From Demequina zhanjiangensis (GTDB taxonomy: Bacteria; Actinomycetota; Actinomycetes; Actinomycetales; Demequinaceae): a stretch of DNA of 64,000 bases. The first letter of the stretch is position 1; each line of letters starts with the position of its first letter. Positions 36,557 through 47,066 of the stretch are shown in pieces. The translations under genes were made by a program, and so were the position numbers. A model generated the notes under the pieces. It ran no database searches, was not told the origin of the DNA, and saw only the letters and a program-made list of their open reading frames with translations. The DNA lies in contig NZ_JAUHPV010000007.1 of the NCBI RefSeq assembly GCF_030418315.1, forward strand, positions 62,001-126,000, read 5' to 3'.

Positions 36557-37396
36557 TCAACCGTTCAGGAGCTGCTGGAACTCGGAGTTGGAGTCGCGGG
36601 CGGCGGTGCACAGCTCTTCGACCGACTCCTGGAAGGCGAGGATCTCCTCCTCCTCGTAGTTCTCGGGATCCTCGAGGTAGGTGACGAGCTGCTCCTCGCC
36701 GTCGATGCAGCGGGTGAGCGCGTTGGCGACGGCGGCGCCGGTGGCGGCGAGTCCTTCGAGCTGCTCGATCTGCTGCGCGGTGTACGCGCGGTCGTCGTCG
36801 TAGTTCGCGGTCTCGTTGGCGAGCGCCGTGATGCGGTCCTTCGCAGTGTTGAGCTGCGTGGTGAGGACGTCGATGCGGGTGGTCTGCGCCTCGATGGTGT
36901 CCTGCGCATCTGCGAGCTGCGCGCCCAGGTCGTAGTTGACCTCGGTGAGCTCCTCGGTGCGCAGCTCCCACTGCGAGACCACGTCGGAGAGGTAGAGGCT
37001 GACGCCGATCAGGGACAGCACGGTGACGCCGAGGAACGCGGTGAGGAGGATCCAGCGCCGACGCTCGGTGGTGGGGTCGAGGCGTTCCTGCTCCTCGAGC
37101 TCGGCCTCGGTGGGCTCGGCGGCGCCGGCCTGCGACGTCGTGGGTGCGTCGTCGTGACGCGTGGAGGTCTGGGATGCGTCCTCGCCGGGAGAAGCCGCGC
37201 TCGCGGTCGCCTCAGGCGCCTCCTCGACGATCGGCTGCTCCTGCGTCTGCGCGCGCTCGCGCACGATGCGTGCACGCCGCGACTCACGGGAGCCGCGCGA
37301 GGCGCGCCTGGATCGGCGTGGCGCCGACTCGGAACCCTCAAGGGACTCCGCGGGCGTCACCGCCGGCTCGTCTCTGGTGTCCTTCTTCCGCGCCAT
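36557..37396 (-). CDS. Membrane-anchored coiled-coil protein, module A
   Basis: 279 residues. The cytoplasmic N-terminus (about 115 residues) is charged and low complexity with Arg/Ser and Glu/Ala runs. One transmembrane helix ([22 protein letters not shown]) follows, then a coiled coil ([20 protein letters not shown] to about 205) and a C-terminal head with two Cys ([10 protein letters not shown] and [10 protein letters not shown]). The same plan as the module B protein. It begins 5 bases after the DUF1844 gene, so all five reverse-strand genes could form one operon. Confidence 0.82.
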   Translation of the reverse strand: MARKKDTRDEPAVTPAESLEGSESAPRRSRRASRGSRESRRARIVRERAQTQEQPIVEEAPEATASAASPGEDASQTSTRHDDAPTTSQAGAAEPTEAELEEQERLDPTTERRRWILLTAFLGVTVLSLIGVSLYLSDVVSQWELRTEELTEVNYDLGAQLADAQDTIEAQTTRIDVLTTQLNTAKDRITALANETANYDDDRAYTAQQIEQLEGLAATGAAVANALTRCIDGEEQLVTYLEDPENYEEEEILAFQESVEELCTAARDSNSEFQQLLNG

Positions 37397-37401
37397 CTTG
37401 C

Positions 37402-37794
37402 TCAGCTGACTGCTCCCGTGTACTTCTCGCCCGGTCCTTCGCCCGGCGCGTCCGGAATGACCGAAGCCTCCCGGAATGCCAACTGTACGCTCCGCAGGCC
37501 GTCCCTCAGAGCCCGTGCGTGGGTGTCCCCGATCTCGGGCGCGGAGGCGGTCACGAGCCCGGCGAGCGCGGTGATCAGGGTGCGCGCCTCGTCCAGGTCC
37601 GTGTGCTCCTCGCCGTCCTCGGCGAGTCCGCAGCGCAGGGCGGCGGCGCTGAGAAGATGGACGCTGACGGTGGAGATGAGCTCGACCGCGGTGACGTCGG
37701 CGATGTCGCGGGTCTCGTCGGAGGCGTCCGCCCAGGTGCGGCGCTCATGGCTGGCGGGGGCGTCGGAGGACGGTGCGGGCGTATTCGTGCTCAT
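37402..37794 (-). CDS. DUF1844 family protein
   Basis: 130 residues with the DUF1844 core: [20 protein letters not shown] and [21 protein letters not shown]1844 genes sit divergent from infC in many actinobacteria, as here; the function is unknown. AAGAGGA provides a ribosome-binding site. The downstream coiled-coil gene starts only 5 bases after its stop. Confidence 0.88.
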   Translation of the reverse strand: MSTNTPAPSSDAPASHERRTWADASDETRDIADVTAVELISTVSVHLLSAAALRCGLAEDGEEHTDLDEARTLITALAGLVTASAPEIGDTHARALRDGLRSVQLAFREASVIPDAPGEGPGEKYTGAVS

Positions 37795-37799
37795 CGTGA

Positions 37800-37805
37800 T
37801 ATCCT
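37800..37805 (+). promoter_or_regulatory. Likely -10 box of the infC operon (TATCCT)
   Basis: TATCCT in the divergent DUF1844-infC gap would start a roughly 205-base leader before infC, long enough to hold the hairpin at 37944-37974. The first DUF1844 codons lie only 6 bases away on the other strand. Confidence 0.45.
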
Positions 37806-37943
37806 CTTACATCGACCGGCCACGGAAAACTCCGTGGCGCACAAGTGGAGTCCGCCTCCCACCCTTGGGCCAGCAGATGGGCCAGGGTCCCGGTCCTGCC
37901 GTAAGGCGTGCCTCCATGGTACGCGGGCGGGAACCTCCGGTGG

Positions 37944-37974
37944 GCCTCTGCTCGTGTTCGGGCAGGGGCTTTTT
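37944..37974 (+). terminator. Intrinsic terminator inside the infC leader (attenuator)
   Basis: GCCTCTGC (37944-37951) pairs with GCAGGGGC (37962-37969, one G-U) and is followed directly by TTTTT (37970-37974). This is one of the few textbook Rho-independent terminators in the window, and it sits 44 bases upstream of infC. I infer transcription attenuation of infC-rpmI-rplT. Upstream leader segments that could form an alternative fold are GC-rich (37855-37943). Confidence 0.75.
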
Positions 37975-38017
37975 CTCTGTCTGGGGTCGGCGAGGAAGTC
38001 ATACGAGGAGGAGCACC

Positions 38018-38671
38018 ATCAACGAGCCCCGCATCAACGAGCGCATCCGCGTCCCCAAGGTCCGTCTTGTCGGTCCGCAGGGCGAGCAGGTCGGCATCGT
38101 CCGAGTCGAGGATGCGCTACGTCTGGCGCAGGAGGCCGATCTCGACCTGGTCGAGGTTGCCCCCAACTCGCAGCCGCCGGTCGCCAAGCTCATGGACTAC
38201 GGAAAGTTCAAGTACGAGGCGGCGGTGAAGGCGCGCGAGGCGCGCCGTAACCAGGCGAACACCGAGATCAAGGAGATGCGTTTCCGTCTCAAGATCGACG
38301 AGCATGACTACGAGACCAAGAAGGGCCACGTCATCCGCTTCCTGAAGGGCGGCGACAAGGTCAAGGTCACGATCATGTTCCGCGGTCGTGAGCAGTCGCG
38401 TCCCGAGATGGGTCGCCGGCTCCTGATGAAGCTGGCGGACGAGGTCCAGGAGTACGCGGTCGTCGAGAACCGTCCGAGCCAGGAGGGCCGCAACATGTCC
38501 CTCGTGCTCGGTCCTCTGAAGAAGAAGGCAGAGGCTCGCGACGAGCAGCGCAAGGAGCGCGAGGCGCGCAAGGCGGCGGAGGCCGCAGAGCGCACCGAGC
38601 GCGAGACTGCGAAGACCGGCAAGCCGCAGGACGCGGAGCCGGCCGAGGTCGCCGAGGCGCCCGAGGCGTAG
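38018..38671 (+). CDS. infC: Translation initiation factor IF-3 with ATC start
   Basis: 217 residues. The N-domain has [19 protein letters not shown] and [20 protein letters not shown]; the C-domain has [20 protein letters not shown] and [19 protein letters not shown]. The C-terminal Lys/Glu/Ala tail is actinobacterial. I start at ATC 38018: AGGAGG lies 6 bases upstream and the residues then align with known IF-3 N-termini. AUU/AUC/AUA starts allow IF-3 to control its own translation. A GTG/ATG-only gene caller would choose ATG 37916, but that extension covers the terminator. Confidence 0.93.
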   Translation: MNEPRINERIRVPKVRLVGPQGEQVGIVRVEDALRLAQEADLDLVEVAPNSQPPVAKLMDYGKFKYEAAVKAREARRNQANTEIKEMRFRLKIDEHDYETKKGHVIRFLKGGDKVKVTIMFRGREQSRPEMGRRLLMKLADEVQEYAVVENRPSQEGRNMSLVLGPLKKKAEARDEQRKEREARKAAEAAERTERETAKTGKPQDAEPAEVAEAPEA

Positions 38672-38760
38672 TCCTCATCACAGATTTCCCGGGTCCTGCG
38701 GGTCCCGGACACACGTGTCGTGCCCTGAGGGGTGCGGCCTGACTTGAGAAGGAGGCCATC

Positions 38761-38955
38761 GTGCCGAAGAACAAGACCCACTCGGGTGCCAAGAAGCGCT
38801 TCAAGCTCACCGGCACCGGCAAGGTGAAGCACGCCTCGGCGATGAACGTGCACAAGTTCGAGGAGAAGCACTCCTCGCGCAAGCGCCGCGTCGCGCAGGA
38901 CCAGATCCTTTCGGACGCTGACACCAAGAAGATCAAGAAGCTGCTGGGCAAGTAA
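38761..38955 (+). CDS. rpmI: 50S ribosomal protein L35
   Basis: 64 residues, highly basic: PKNKTHSGAKKRFKLTGTGK, then HKFEEKHSSRKRRV. This is a complete bL35. GTG start behind GAAGGAGG. The infC-rpmI-rplT order is universal. Confidence 0.98.
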   Translation: MPKNKTHSGAKKRFKLTGTGKVKHASAMNVHKFEEKHSSRKRRVAQDQILSDADTKKIKKLLGK

Positions 38956-38982
38956 GCGCCCGTAAGAACCAAGGAGTAAGAA

Positions 38983-39363
38983 ATGGCACGCGTCAAGCGG
39001 GCGGTCAACGCCCAGAAGAAGCGCCGGTCCACCCTCGAGCGGGCTGCGGGTTACCGCGGCCAGCGCTCGCGCCTTTACCGGAAGGCCAAGGAGCAGGTCA
39101 CCCACTCGATGGTGTACAGCTACCGGGACCGCCGCGCTCGCAAGGGTGAGTTCCGCAAGCTGTGGATCCAGCGCATCAACGCTGCGGCCCGCGCGAACGG
39201 CATGACCTACAACCGCCTCATCCAGGGCCTCAAGGCCGCGGAGATCGAGGTCGACCGTCGCATGCTCGCCGAGCTCGCGGTGAACGACGAGGCCGCGTTC
39301 GCGCAGCTCGTCGAGGTCGCCAAGAAGGCCCTTCCGGCCGACGTCAACGCGCCTGCCGCGTAA
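38983..39363 (+). CDS. rplT: 50S ribosomal protein L20
   Basis: 126 residues with the bL20 pattern: [57 protein letters not shown] and [20 protein letters not shown]. 28 bases after rpmI, with its own AAGGAG site. L20 is the classical autoregulator of this operon in Firmicutes; no equivalent L20-binding leader is evident here. Confidence 0.98.
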   Translation: MARVKRAVNAQKKRRSTLERAAGYRGQRSRLYRKAKEQVTHSMVYSYRDRRARKGEFRKLWIQRINAAARANGMTYNRLIQGLKAAEIEVDRRMLAELAVNDEAAFAQLVEVAKKALPADVNAPAA

Positions 39364-39372
39364 GACTCCCGC

Positions 39373-40200
39373 ATGACAGGACGCCCCGCCGGGCCCCGCC
39401 TCCGTGACACGCTCTCGAATCCGAGGGCTGACCGCGTGAGAGGCGTGAGGGCCCTGGCGGGGCGTTCTGCGCGTAGGCGCTCGGGCACCTTCCTGGTGGA
39501 GGGGCCGCAGGCGGTGCGCGAGGCGGTGCGTTTCGCTGCGGAGGATGTCCGCGACGTGTACGTCACGGACGACGCTCGTGTGTCTCACCCTGAGATCGTC
39601 GATGAGGCGCTCGAGGCGGGCCTGTACGTGCATCCGGTCACCGATGAGGTGGCGCATGCCATGAGCGAGGATGCCCAGGGCGTGATCGCCGTGGTGACGG
39701 CGCGACCCGAGCACGGAATCGACAGCCTTCCTTCCGACTCCACGCTGGTGGCGGTGCTCAGCGCCGTGCGCGACCCCGGCAATCTTGGTGCCGCCATCCG
39801 CGTGGCCGACGCGGTGGGCGCCGATGCCGTGGTCCTTGCCGGTGACTGCGTGGACCCCCGCTCCCCGAAGGTGGTCCGCGCGTCGGTGGGCAGCGTGTTC
39901 CACCTGCCGATCCTGCGGGCGGCGGGGATCGCGGAGTCAGCCGCTCAGCTCCAGGAGGCGGGGCTCGAGCTCGTGGCCGCGGATGTGAGCGGCACCGCGG
40001 AGCTCGGCGCGGAGACCCACGCGATGCTGACCGGTCGACATGCCTGGGTCTTCGGGAACGAGGCGTGGGGGCTCACCGAGTCCGAGCTCGCGTCGATGGA
40101 CCATGTGGTGCGCATCCCGATCGCTGGCCACGCGGAGAGCCTCAACCTCGCGACCGCGGCCGCAGTCTGTCTCTACGCGAGCCGATTCGCCCGCGGCTGA
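39373..40200 (+). CDS. SpoU/TrmH-family RNA 2'-O-methyltransferase
   Basis: 275 residues. A substrate-binding N-domain (RSGTFLVEGPQAVREAVRF) precedes the SPOUT methyltransferase core: VAVLSAVRDPGNLGAAIRVA, the trefoil-knot SAM site AWVFGNEAWGLTE and IPIAGHAESLNLATAAA. Its location after rplT is typical for an rRNA methyltransferase of the TsnR/RlmB group. The exact target nucleotide is not deducible. Confidence 0.9.
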   Translation: MTGRPAGPRLRDTLSNPRADRVRGVRALAGRSARRRSGTFLVEGPQAVREAVRFAAEDVRDVYVTDDARVSHPEIVDEALEAGLYVHPVTDEVAHAMSEDAQGVIAVVTARPEHGIDSLPSDSTLVAVLSAVRDPGNLGAAIRVADAVGADAVVLAGDCVDPRSPKVVRASVGSVFHLPILRAAGIAESAAQLQEAGLELVAADVSGTAELGAETHAMLTGRHAWVFGNEAWGLTESELASMDHVVRIPIAGHAESLNLATAAAVCLYASRFARG

Positions 40201-40274
40201 CGACTCGTCTGCGCCGGACCGGGACGGTTCGGGGGCATGGTGCCCATCGGGCGCATGCGGTGCCTGGTGAGGGT

Positions 40275-40326
40275 TCGTGAGAACCCCCACAGCGCCTCGA
40301 TCTGAGCACGGTTCGCCGCCTATTCT
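40275..40326 (+). promoter_or_regulatory. Shared upstream box and -10 of the first diguanylate cyclase gene
   Basis: TCGTGAGAACCCCCACA (40275-40291) is followed by 29 bases and TATTCT (40321-40326), and the GTG start comes 6 bases later. The same box with one mismatch, the same 29-base spacer and the same 6-base gap stand before the second cyclase gene. The box core is partly palindromic (GTGNGA and CAC arms). It would lie at about -58 to -42 from the predicted start, a common activator position. Confidence 0.65.
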
Positions 40327-40332
40327 CACGTC

Positions 40333-41940
40333 GTGTCCCCTCTCCCGAACCCGCGCCGCGTGACGGGTCGCGACCTGTTCTCGATCGGCATGGTCGTGAT
40401 CTCGTTCGTCATGCTGACGATGATCTCGATGGCGGTGTGGCTCCAGAACGTGTCCCGTAGCGGCACGGATGCTGCGGTCGAGTCGGTGCTGACGACCCGC
40501 ACGGAGTCCGCCGCGAGCTGGGTCGCCGACTATGTGGAGGCGACGGAGACGACCACGCACGGCTTGAAGCTGTGGTTCGAGGCCGCCCCGCGCACTGTCG
40601 ACCAGGTGCGGGAGCAGCTTCTGGTGATCGCGGCGATCGATGATCAGCTGACGTCGACCGGCATCGGCTTCGCGGATGGTTCGTGGCTGGGCATTCGCAG
40701 GGCGGCGCCGGACCAGGAGGGCGTGTGGCTGGTCAGCCTCGCCGACGCTGGTGGGTCGCGGAGCCTTGAGGTGTACGACGCCGAGTTCACGCTGCTCTCG
40801 CGGTGGGAGGGCGAGCCTGCGGGCGCTTCGGATGAGGCGCCGTTCTGGCGTGCCGCGAGCACGTCCGAGGATCTTGAATGGGTGACGACCCAGGCGACGC
40901 CCGGCATGATCGAGGCCGGCGTGTGGGCCGCGGAGGCGGTCCGTGACCAGGACGGCTCGGTTGCAGCGGTGGTGGCGACGGAGTTTCCGGTCGACGCGAT
41001 GACCGAGGTGCTGGAGGCTGTCGTCCTGGGTGATCAGGGGGGTGTGTTCCTGCTCGACGGTGAGCGCAGGGTCATCGCCTCTCCGTTGGGGGTGGAGGAC
41101 ATCGCGATGGTGTCGGTGGGGCCGACGCCTGCACCGACCTTCTCGACCGTCACCGGGCGGACCCTGGAGAGCCTTGGTATCTCGACGACGGAATCGGCGG
41201 AGCCGTACAGCGCGGAGATCGCGGTCGGGTACGACGGTGACCTCCATACGGCGGAGCTGGGTCTCGCTGAGCTGGGGGTGCCGTGGGTGCTGCATCTTCG
41301 CGCGCTCGACGCCCAGGTGGCGTCGGCGATCTTCGATCTTCAGGTGGCGATCCGGTGGGCGTCGGGCATCCTGCTGGCGGCGCTGCTGGCCGCGTCGGGG
41401 CTGTTCTTCTTCTTCTGGCGGCCTACCCGTGACCTGCACAAGCGCGCCAACACTGACCTGCTGACCGGGCTGCTGCGCAGGGGTCGTTTCCTGCAGCTCG
41501 CTCCCGCGGTGCTGGCGGAGTCGAGGCGTGTGGGGCATTCCTCGTGCGCGGTCGTCCTGGACCTGGACAACTTCAAGTCTCTGAATGACGAGCTCGGGCA
41601 CGAGACGGGTGATGTGGCGCTTGAACGCGTCGGGACGTCGCTTCGCTCCGCGACCCGGAGCGGCGATCTTGTGTCGCGATGGGGCGGTGACGAGTTCGTA
41701 GCGCTGCTGGAGCTGATCGACCCGACGGATGCGTTGTTCGCCGTCGAGCGGCTTCGCGAGAAGGTCGAGGCGCAGCTGCGGGAGGAGTTCCCTGACCACC
41801 CTGAGCTGGGCGTCACCGCGGGTGGTGCTGTCTCGTGTGGCGAGGAGTGCGACATCGAGACGCTGATCCGACAGGCGGATGAGGCGCTCGTGGAGGGCAA
41901 GAGGACCCGGAAGTCGCGCACCTACATGGCCGTGGTCTGA
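40333..41940 (+). CDS. Membrane diguanylate cyclase 1 (GGDEF)
   Basis: 535 residues. Transmembrane helix 1 (about 15-37) and helix 2 (about 342-362, ending FFFFW) bracket a 300-residue extracellular sensor, probably Cache-like. The GGDEF domain begins with NTDLLTGLLRRGRF; LDLDNFKSLNDELGHETGD binds metal and nucleotide, and the active loop is RWGGDEF with GGDEF at about 451-455. An I-site RSGD lies five residues before it, so product inhibition by c-di-GMP is expected. Leaderless GTG. No EAL domain. Confidence 0.93.
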   Translation: MSPLPNPRRVTGRDLFSIGMVVISFVMLTMISMAVWLQNVSRSGTDAAVESVLTTRTESAASWVADYVEATETTTHGLKLWFEAAPRTVDQVREQLLVIAAIDDQLTSTGIGFADGSWLGIRRAAPDQEGVWLVSLADAGGSRSLEVYDAEFTLLSRWEGEPAGASDEAPFWRAASTSEDLEWVTTQATPGMIEAGVWAAEAVRDQDGSVAAVVATEFPVDAMTEVLEAVVLGDQGGVFLLDGERRVIASPLGVEDIAMVSVGPTPAPTFSTVTGRTLESLGISTTESAEPYSAEIAVGYDGDLHTAELGLAELGVPWVLHLRALDAQVASAIFDLQVAIRWASGILLAALLAASGLFFFFWRPTRDLHKRANTDLLTGLLRRGRFLQLAPAVLAESRRVGHSSCAVVLDLDNFKSLNDELGHETGDVALERVGTSLRSATRSGDLVSRWGGDEFVALLELIDPTDALFAVERLREKVEAQLREEFPDHPELGVTAGGAVSCGEECDIETLIRQADEALVEGKRTRKSRTYMAVV

Positions 41941-42023
41941 GCCGTTCTCCCGCACGTGTGGGACCCTTGTCCTAGGGCGTGCCTCGGCCTTCCCGGCGAC
42001 CGGGACATATACCCCGTGAGGCA

Positions 42024-42075
42024 TCGTGAGAACTCCCACACAGGCGTTCAAAAGGTGTGGGCCGCGTCCTAGTCT
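42024..42075 (+). promoter_or_regulatory. Shared upstream box and -10 of the second diguanylate cyclase gene
   Basis: TCGTGAGAACTCCCACA (42024-42040), 29 bases, TAGTCT (42070-42075), 6 bases, GTG at 42082. Box identity to the first gene is 16 of 17 and the layout is identical to the base. A TTCAAA near 42047 may be a -35 element. This version of the box is more clearly palindromic (GTGAGA and TCCCAC arms). Confidence 0.65.
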
Positions 42076-42081
42076 TCGGCT

Positions 42082-43680
<1,599 letters not shown>

Positions 43681-43727
43681 GGCCGCGCGCGGCGCTGGTA
43701 ATCTCAGGCGGGATCCGAGGAGGCTTC

Positions 43728-44198
43728 ATGGAGAACATCGTCCCGCTGGAGATCGGCGGCGCCCGCGGCAAGGTCGAGCTGGAGGGCGTGCTCGGCGTGT
43801 TCGCGAAGGTGCTGGTGGACGGCACGCCGGTCCGTGCGCAGCGGGGCGTGTTCCCTGTGCCGCTGAAGGGTGGACGCACCGCGTCGGTGCGCCTGCGCGG
43901 ATTCCTGCCTGGCTTCCAGAAGGTGCTGGTGGACGGCGAGCAGGTGATGGCGCTCGGCTCGCACGTGCCGATGGCGGCTCGCATCACGATGTTCGCGCCG
44001 CTGCTGCTCGTGCTGGCCGGGGGATACGGCCCCGCGCTGGGCGCGGTCGGCCTGGTGCTCGGTCTGCTGCTGTTCTTCCTGTCGATCCTGGTGGTGAAGA
44101 ACGACGCGATGCCCGTGCCGATGCGCGTCGCGCTGCCCGTGGTCAACACGATTGCCGCCGGCATCGTGATCCTCGTCTTCGCAGGGGCGCTCGGATAG
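43728..44198 (+). CDS. Small membrane protein inside the cyclase cluster
   Basis: 156 residues. The N-terminal 75 residues contain an imperfect internal repeat (VFAKVLVDGTPVRAQ and GFQKVLVDGEQVMAL), probably a beta-rich soluble domain. Three hydrophobic segments follow (about 82-104, 105-125, 134-155). No known family recognised. ATG at 43728 after GAGGAGG. The third cyclase begins 4 bases after its stop, so the two are probably co-translated and this protein may serve cyclase 3. Confidence 0.78.
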   Translation: MENIVPLEIGGARGKVELEGVLGVFAKVLVDGTPVRAQRGVFPVPLKGGRTASVRLRGFLPGFQKVLVDGEQVMALGSHVPMAARITMFAPLLLVLAGGYGPALGAVGLVLGLLLFFLSILVVKNDAMPVPMRVALPVVNTIAAGIVILVFAGALG

Positions 44199-44202
44199 GC
44201 CC

Positions 44203-45711
44203 ATGTGGGAGAGGCTGAGCCGACGTCTGCAGGATCCGCTTGCGTGGGTCATCGGCGTCGCCCTGCTGACGCTCGCGGTCATCGGCGCGACGTCTTTGTA
44301 CGTGCGCGCGAACGTGGCGGACGAGGCGCGTGAGATCACGTCCGACGCGGTGCAGGTGATCGGCGACGCGGCGGCGGCGCAGCTGGTCGAGTCGTCGCAG
44401 CCCGCGGATCTGGTGCTGACGGCCCTGCAGTCGGGCATCTACGCGGATCCGAGCCTGTTGGAGCAGGATCAGCTGGTGTCGGTGCTCGCCACAGCGATGC
44501 TCTCGTTCGACGAGGTCGGCTCGCTGTCCGTGGAGGCGGCCGACGGCGGCGTCACGGCGATGTACCGCGTGCCGGACGGCTTCGCGCTCGTGCATCGCAG
44601 CACGGACGACGTAGTCACGGCGGAGCACTATGACCCGCTGTTCACGCGTTCCACGGTGGTGCAGGATCCGCCGCAGGATGTGGCTCAGCCCTTGGAACCG
44701 GTGCGCGTGGGGCGGATCGCCCGTGGCGAGCCGGAGCCGATCGGCACCGCGGGTGCGCTGGCAGTTCCGAGCAGGCTGTCCGTCTACGGGGAGAGCCGGG
44801 AGCTGGTCGCGACCGTGCAGGCGGCGATCGACATCGACCGGCTGGGCGATGTGCTCGCGTCGACGCGCGCCGCTCAGGAGGGCATCGTCGCGCTCTACTC
44901 GGAGGACGGCCGGCTGATCGCCGGTGAGGACATCACGCTGCCCGAGGGCGTCGAGTCGCAGGTGCAGGGCGAGGGCGAGGTGGTGGTCGACGGCAAGTGG
45001 GTCTACTACGTCCGCACCGTCTCGGGTTCGGCCGGGCTCGGCTGGACGCTGGTGCTGTGCGCGAGCGCGGAGGACGTGGTGCCGGCCGCGTCCGCGGTGG
45101 CGAGCACCATGACCGCGTACACGGCCGTCGTCCTGCTGCTGGTCGCCGGGTTCGCGATCATCGCGTGGGTGCTGCGCAGGCCCGTGGGGGAGATGTCCCT
45201 GCGCGCCAGGACCGACGCCGTCACGGGACTGTCCAACCGTCACCACTTCGAGGCGCGCGGGCGCGACGTGCTGCGCGCTGCCGAGCGCAGGAGCGCGCGA
45301 GTGGTCGTCGCGGTGTTCGACCTGGACGGGTTCAAGTCCGTCAACGACACGATCGGGCACGACGCCGGAGACGACGCTCTGAGGGCCGTGGGCGACGCGC
45401 TCGCGGACCATGTGGGCCCGCGCGACATCGTGGCCCGCACTGGCGGTGACGAGTTCGCGTTCGTCCACTGGCTGTCGAGCGACGAGCCGCCGAGCGATGC
45501 GGTCGAGCGGCTTCGCGCCGCAGCGGAGCGCGGCCTGCGCCAGGCTGCCTCGGGTGCGACGGTGGGCGTGAGCGCGGGCTGGGCGGAGACCTCACCGGGG
45601 CAGTACCGGCTCGACCGGCTCATGCGCGCCGCCGACGAGGCGATGGTCGTGGGCCGTCAGGACGAGAAGGGCGTCGCGTACGAGGGCGATGCCGCGTCGG
45701 CCACCGACTGA
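44203..45711 (+). CDS. Membrane diguanylate cyclase 3 (GGDEF, I-site not conserved)
   Basis: 502 residues. Helix 1 (about 14-33), an extracellular sensor with a double Cache-like layout (VGSLSVEAADGGVTAMYRV, GIVALYSEDGRLIAGEDI), helix 2 (about 305-325), then GGDEF. FDLDGFKSVNDTIGHDAGD and ARTGGDEFAFV (GGDEF about 414-418) are intact. At the I-site position the residues are GPRD, so the key Arg is missing. The protein may escape product inhibition, unlike cyclases 1 and 2. ATG, 4 bases after the preceding gene. Confidence 0.92.
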   Translation: MWERLSRRLQDPLAWVIGVALLTLAVIGATSLYVRANVADEAREITSDAVQVIGDAAAAQLVESSQPADLVLTALQSGIYADPSLLEQDQLVSVLATAMLSFDEVGSLSVEAADGGVTAMYRVPDGFALVHRSTDDVVTAEHYDPLFTRSTVVQDPPQDVAQPLEPVRVGRIARGEPEPIGTAGALAVPSRLSVYGESRELVATVQAAIDIDRLGDVLASTRAAQEGIVALYSEDGRLIAGEDITLPEGVESQVQGEGEVVVDGKWVYYVRTVSGSAGLGWTLVLCASAEDVVPAASAVASTMTAYTAVVLLLVAGFAIIAWVLRRPVGEMSLRARTDAVTGLSNRHHFEARGRDVLRAAERRSARVVVAVFDLDGFKSVNDTIGHDAGDDALRAVGDALADHVGPRDIVARTGGDEFAFVHWLSSDEPPSDAVERLRAAAERGLRQAASGATVGVSAGWAETSPGQYRLDRLMRAADEAMVVGRQDEKGVAYEGDAASATD

Positions 45712-45777
45712 CGTTTCCGCTGTGGCGACGATCCAGGGGGCTGTCGTCCTGCGTCGGCCCGTTGGTATCGTGGGCCC

Positions 45778-45873
45778 GTGAGCATGAAGCCGAGCAGCGC
45801 CCCCAGGTCCGTCGCGACCGCGCGCTCCGCCATGCTTGCCGCCGCGCCCAGCGCTGGCGGCGTCTTTATCTAG
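45778..45873 (+). CDS. Putative leaderless leader peptide before pheS
   Basis: A 31-codon frame from GTG 45778 to TAG 45873, encoding SMKPSSAPRSV and ending GGVFI. TATCGT (45766-45771) is exactly 6 bases upstream, the leaderless geometry seen at other genes here. The stop codon overlaps the first bases of a strong hairpin. Only one Phe codon is present, near the end, so classical Phe attenuation is weakly supported. The peptide may be real but the sensing mechanism is unclear. Confidence 0.4.
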   Translation: MSMKPSSAPRSVATARSAMLAAAPSAGGVFI

Positions 45874-45896
45874 GCCCGGCGAGGACCGCCGGGCCT
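45872..45896 (+). terminator. Hairpin between leader peptide and pheS
   Basis: AGGCCCGGCG (45872-45881) pairs perfectly with CGCCGGGCCT (45887-45896) around a 5-base loop. No T run. It sits at the stop of the leader frame, where ribosome position could influence folding, and 80 bases before pheS. Confidence 0.6.
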
Positions 45897-45898
45897 GA

Positions 45899-47065
<1,167 letters not shown>

Positions 47066-47066
47066 C

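Noticed and set aside
37916..38017. N-terminal extension of IF-3 from ATG 37916.
   Set aside because: It covers a terminator hairpin with a T run, has no ribosome-binding site and no IF-3 similarity; ATC 38018 has both a good site and homology.
45778..45873. Classical phenylalanine attenuator with a run of Phe codons.
   Set aside because: Only one Phe codon is present, so I list it only as a putative leader peptide with an unknown signal.
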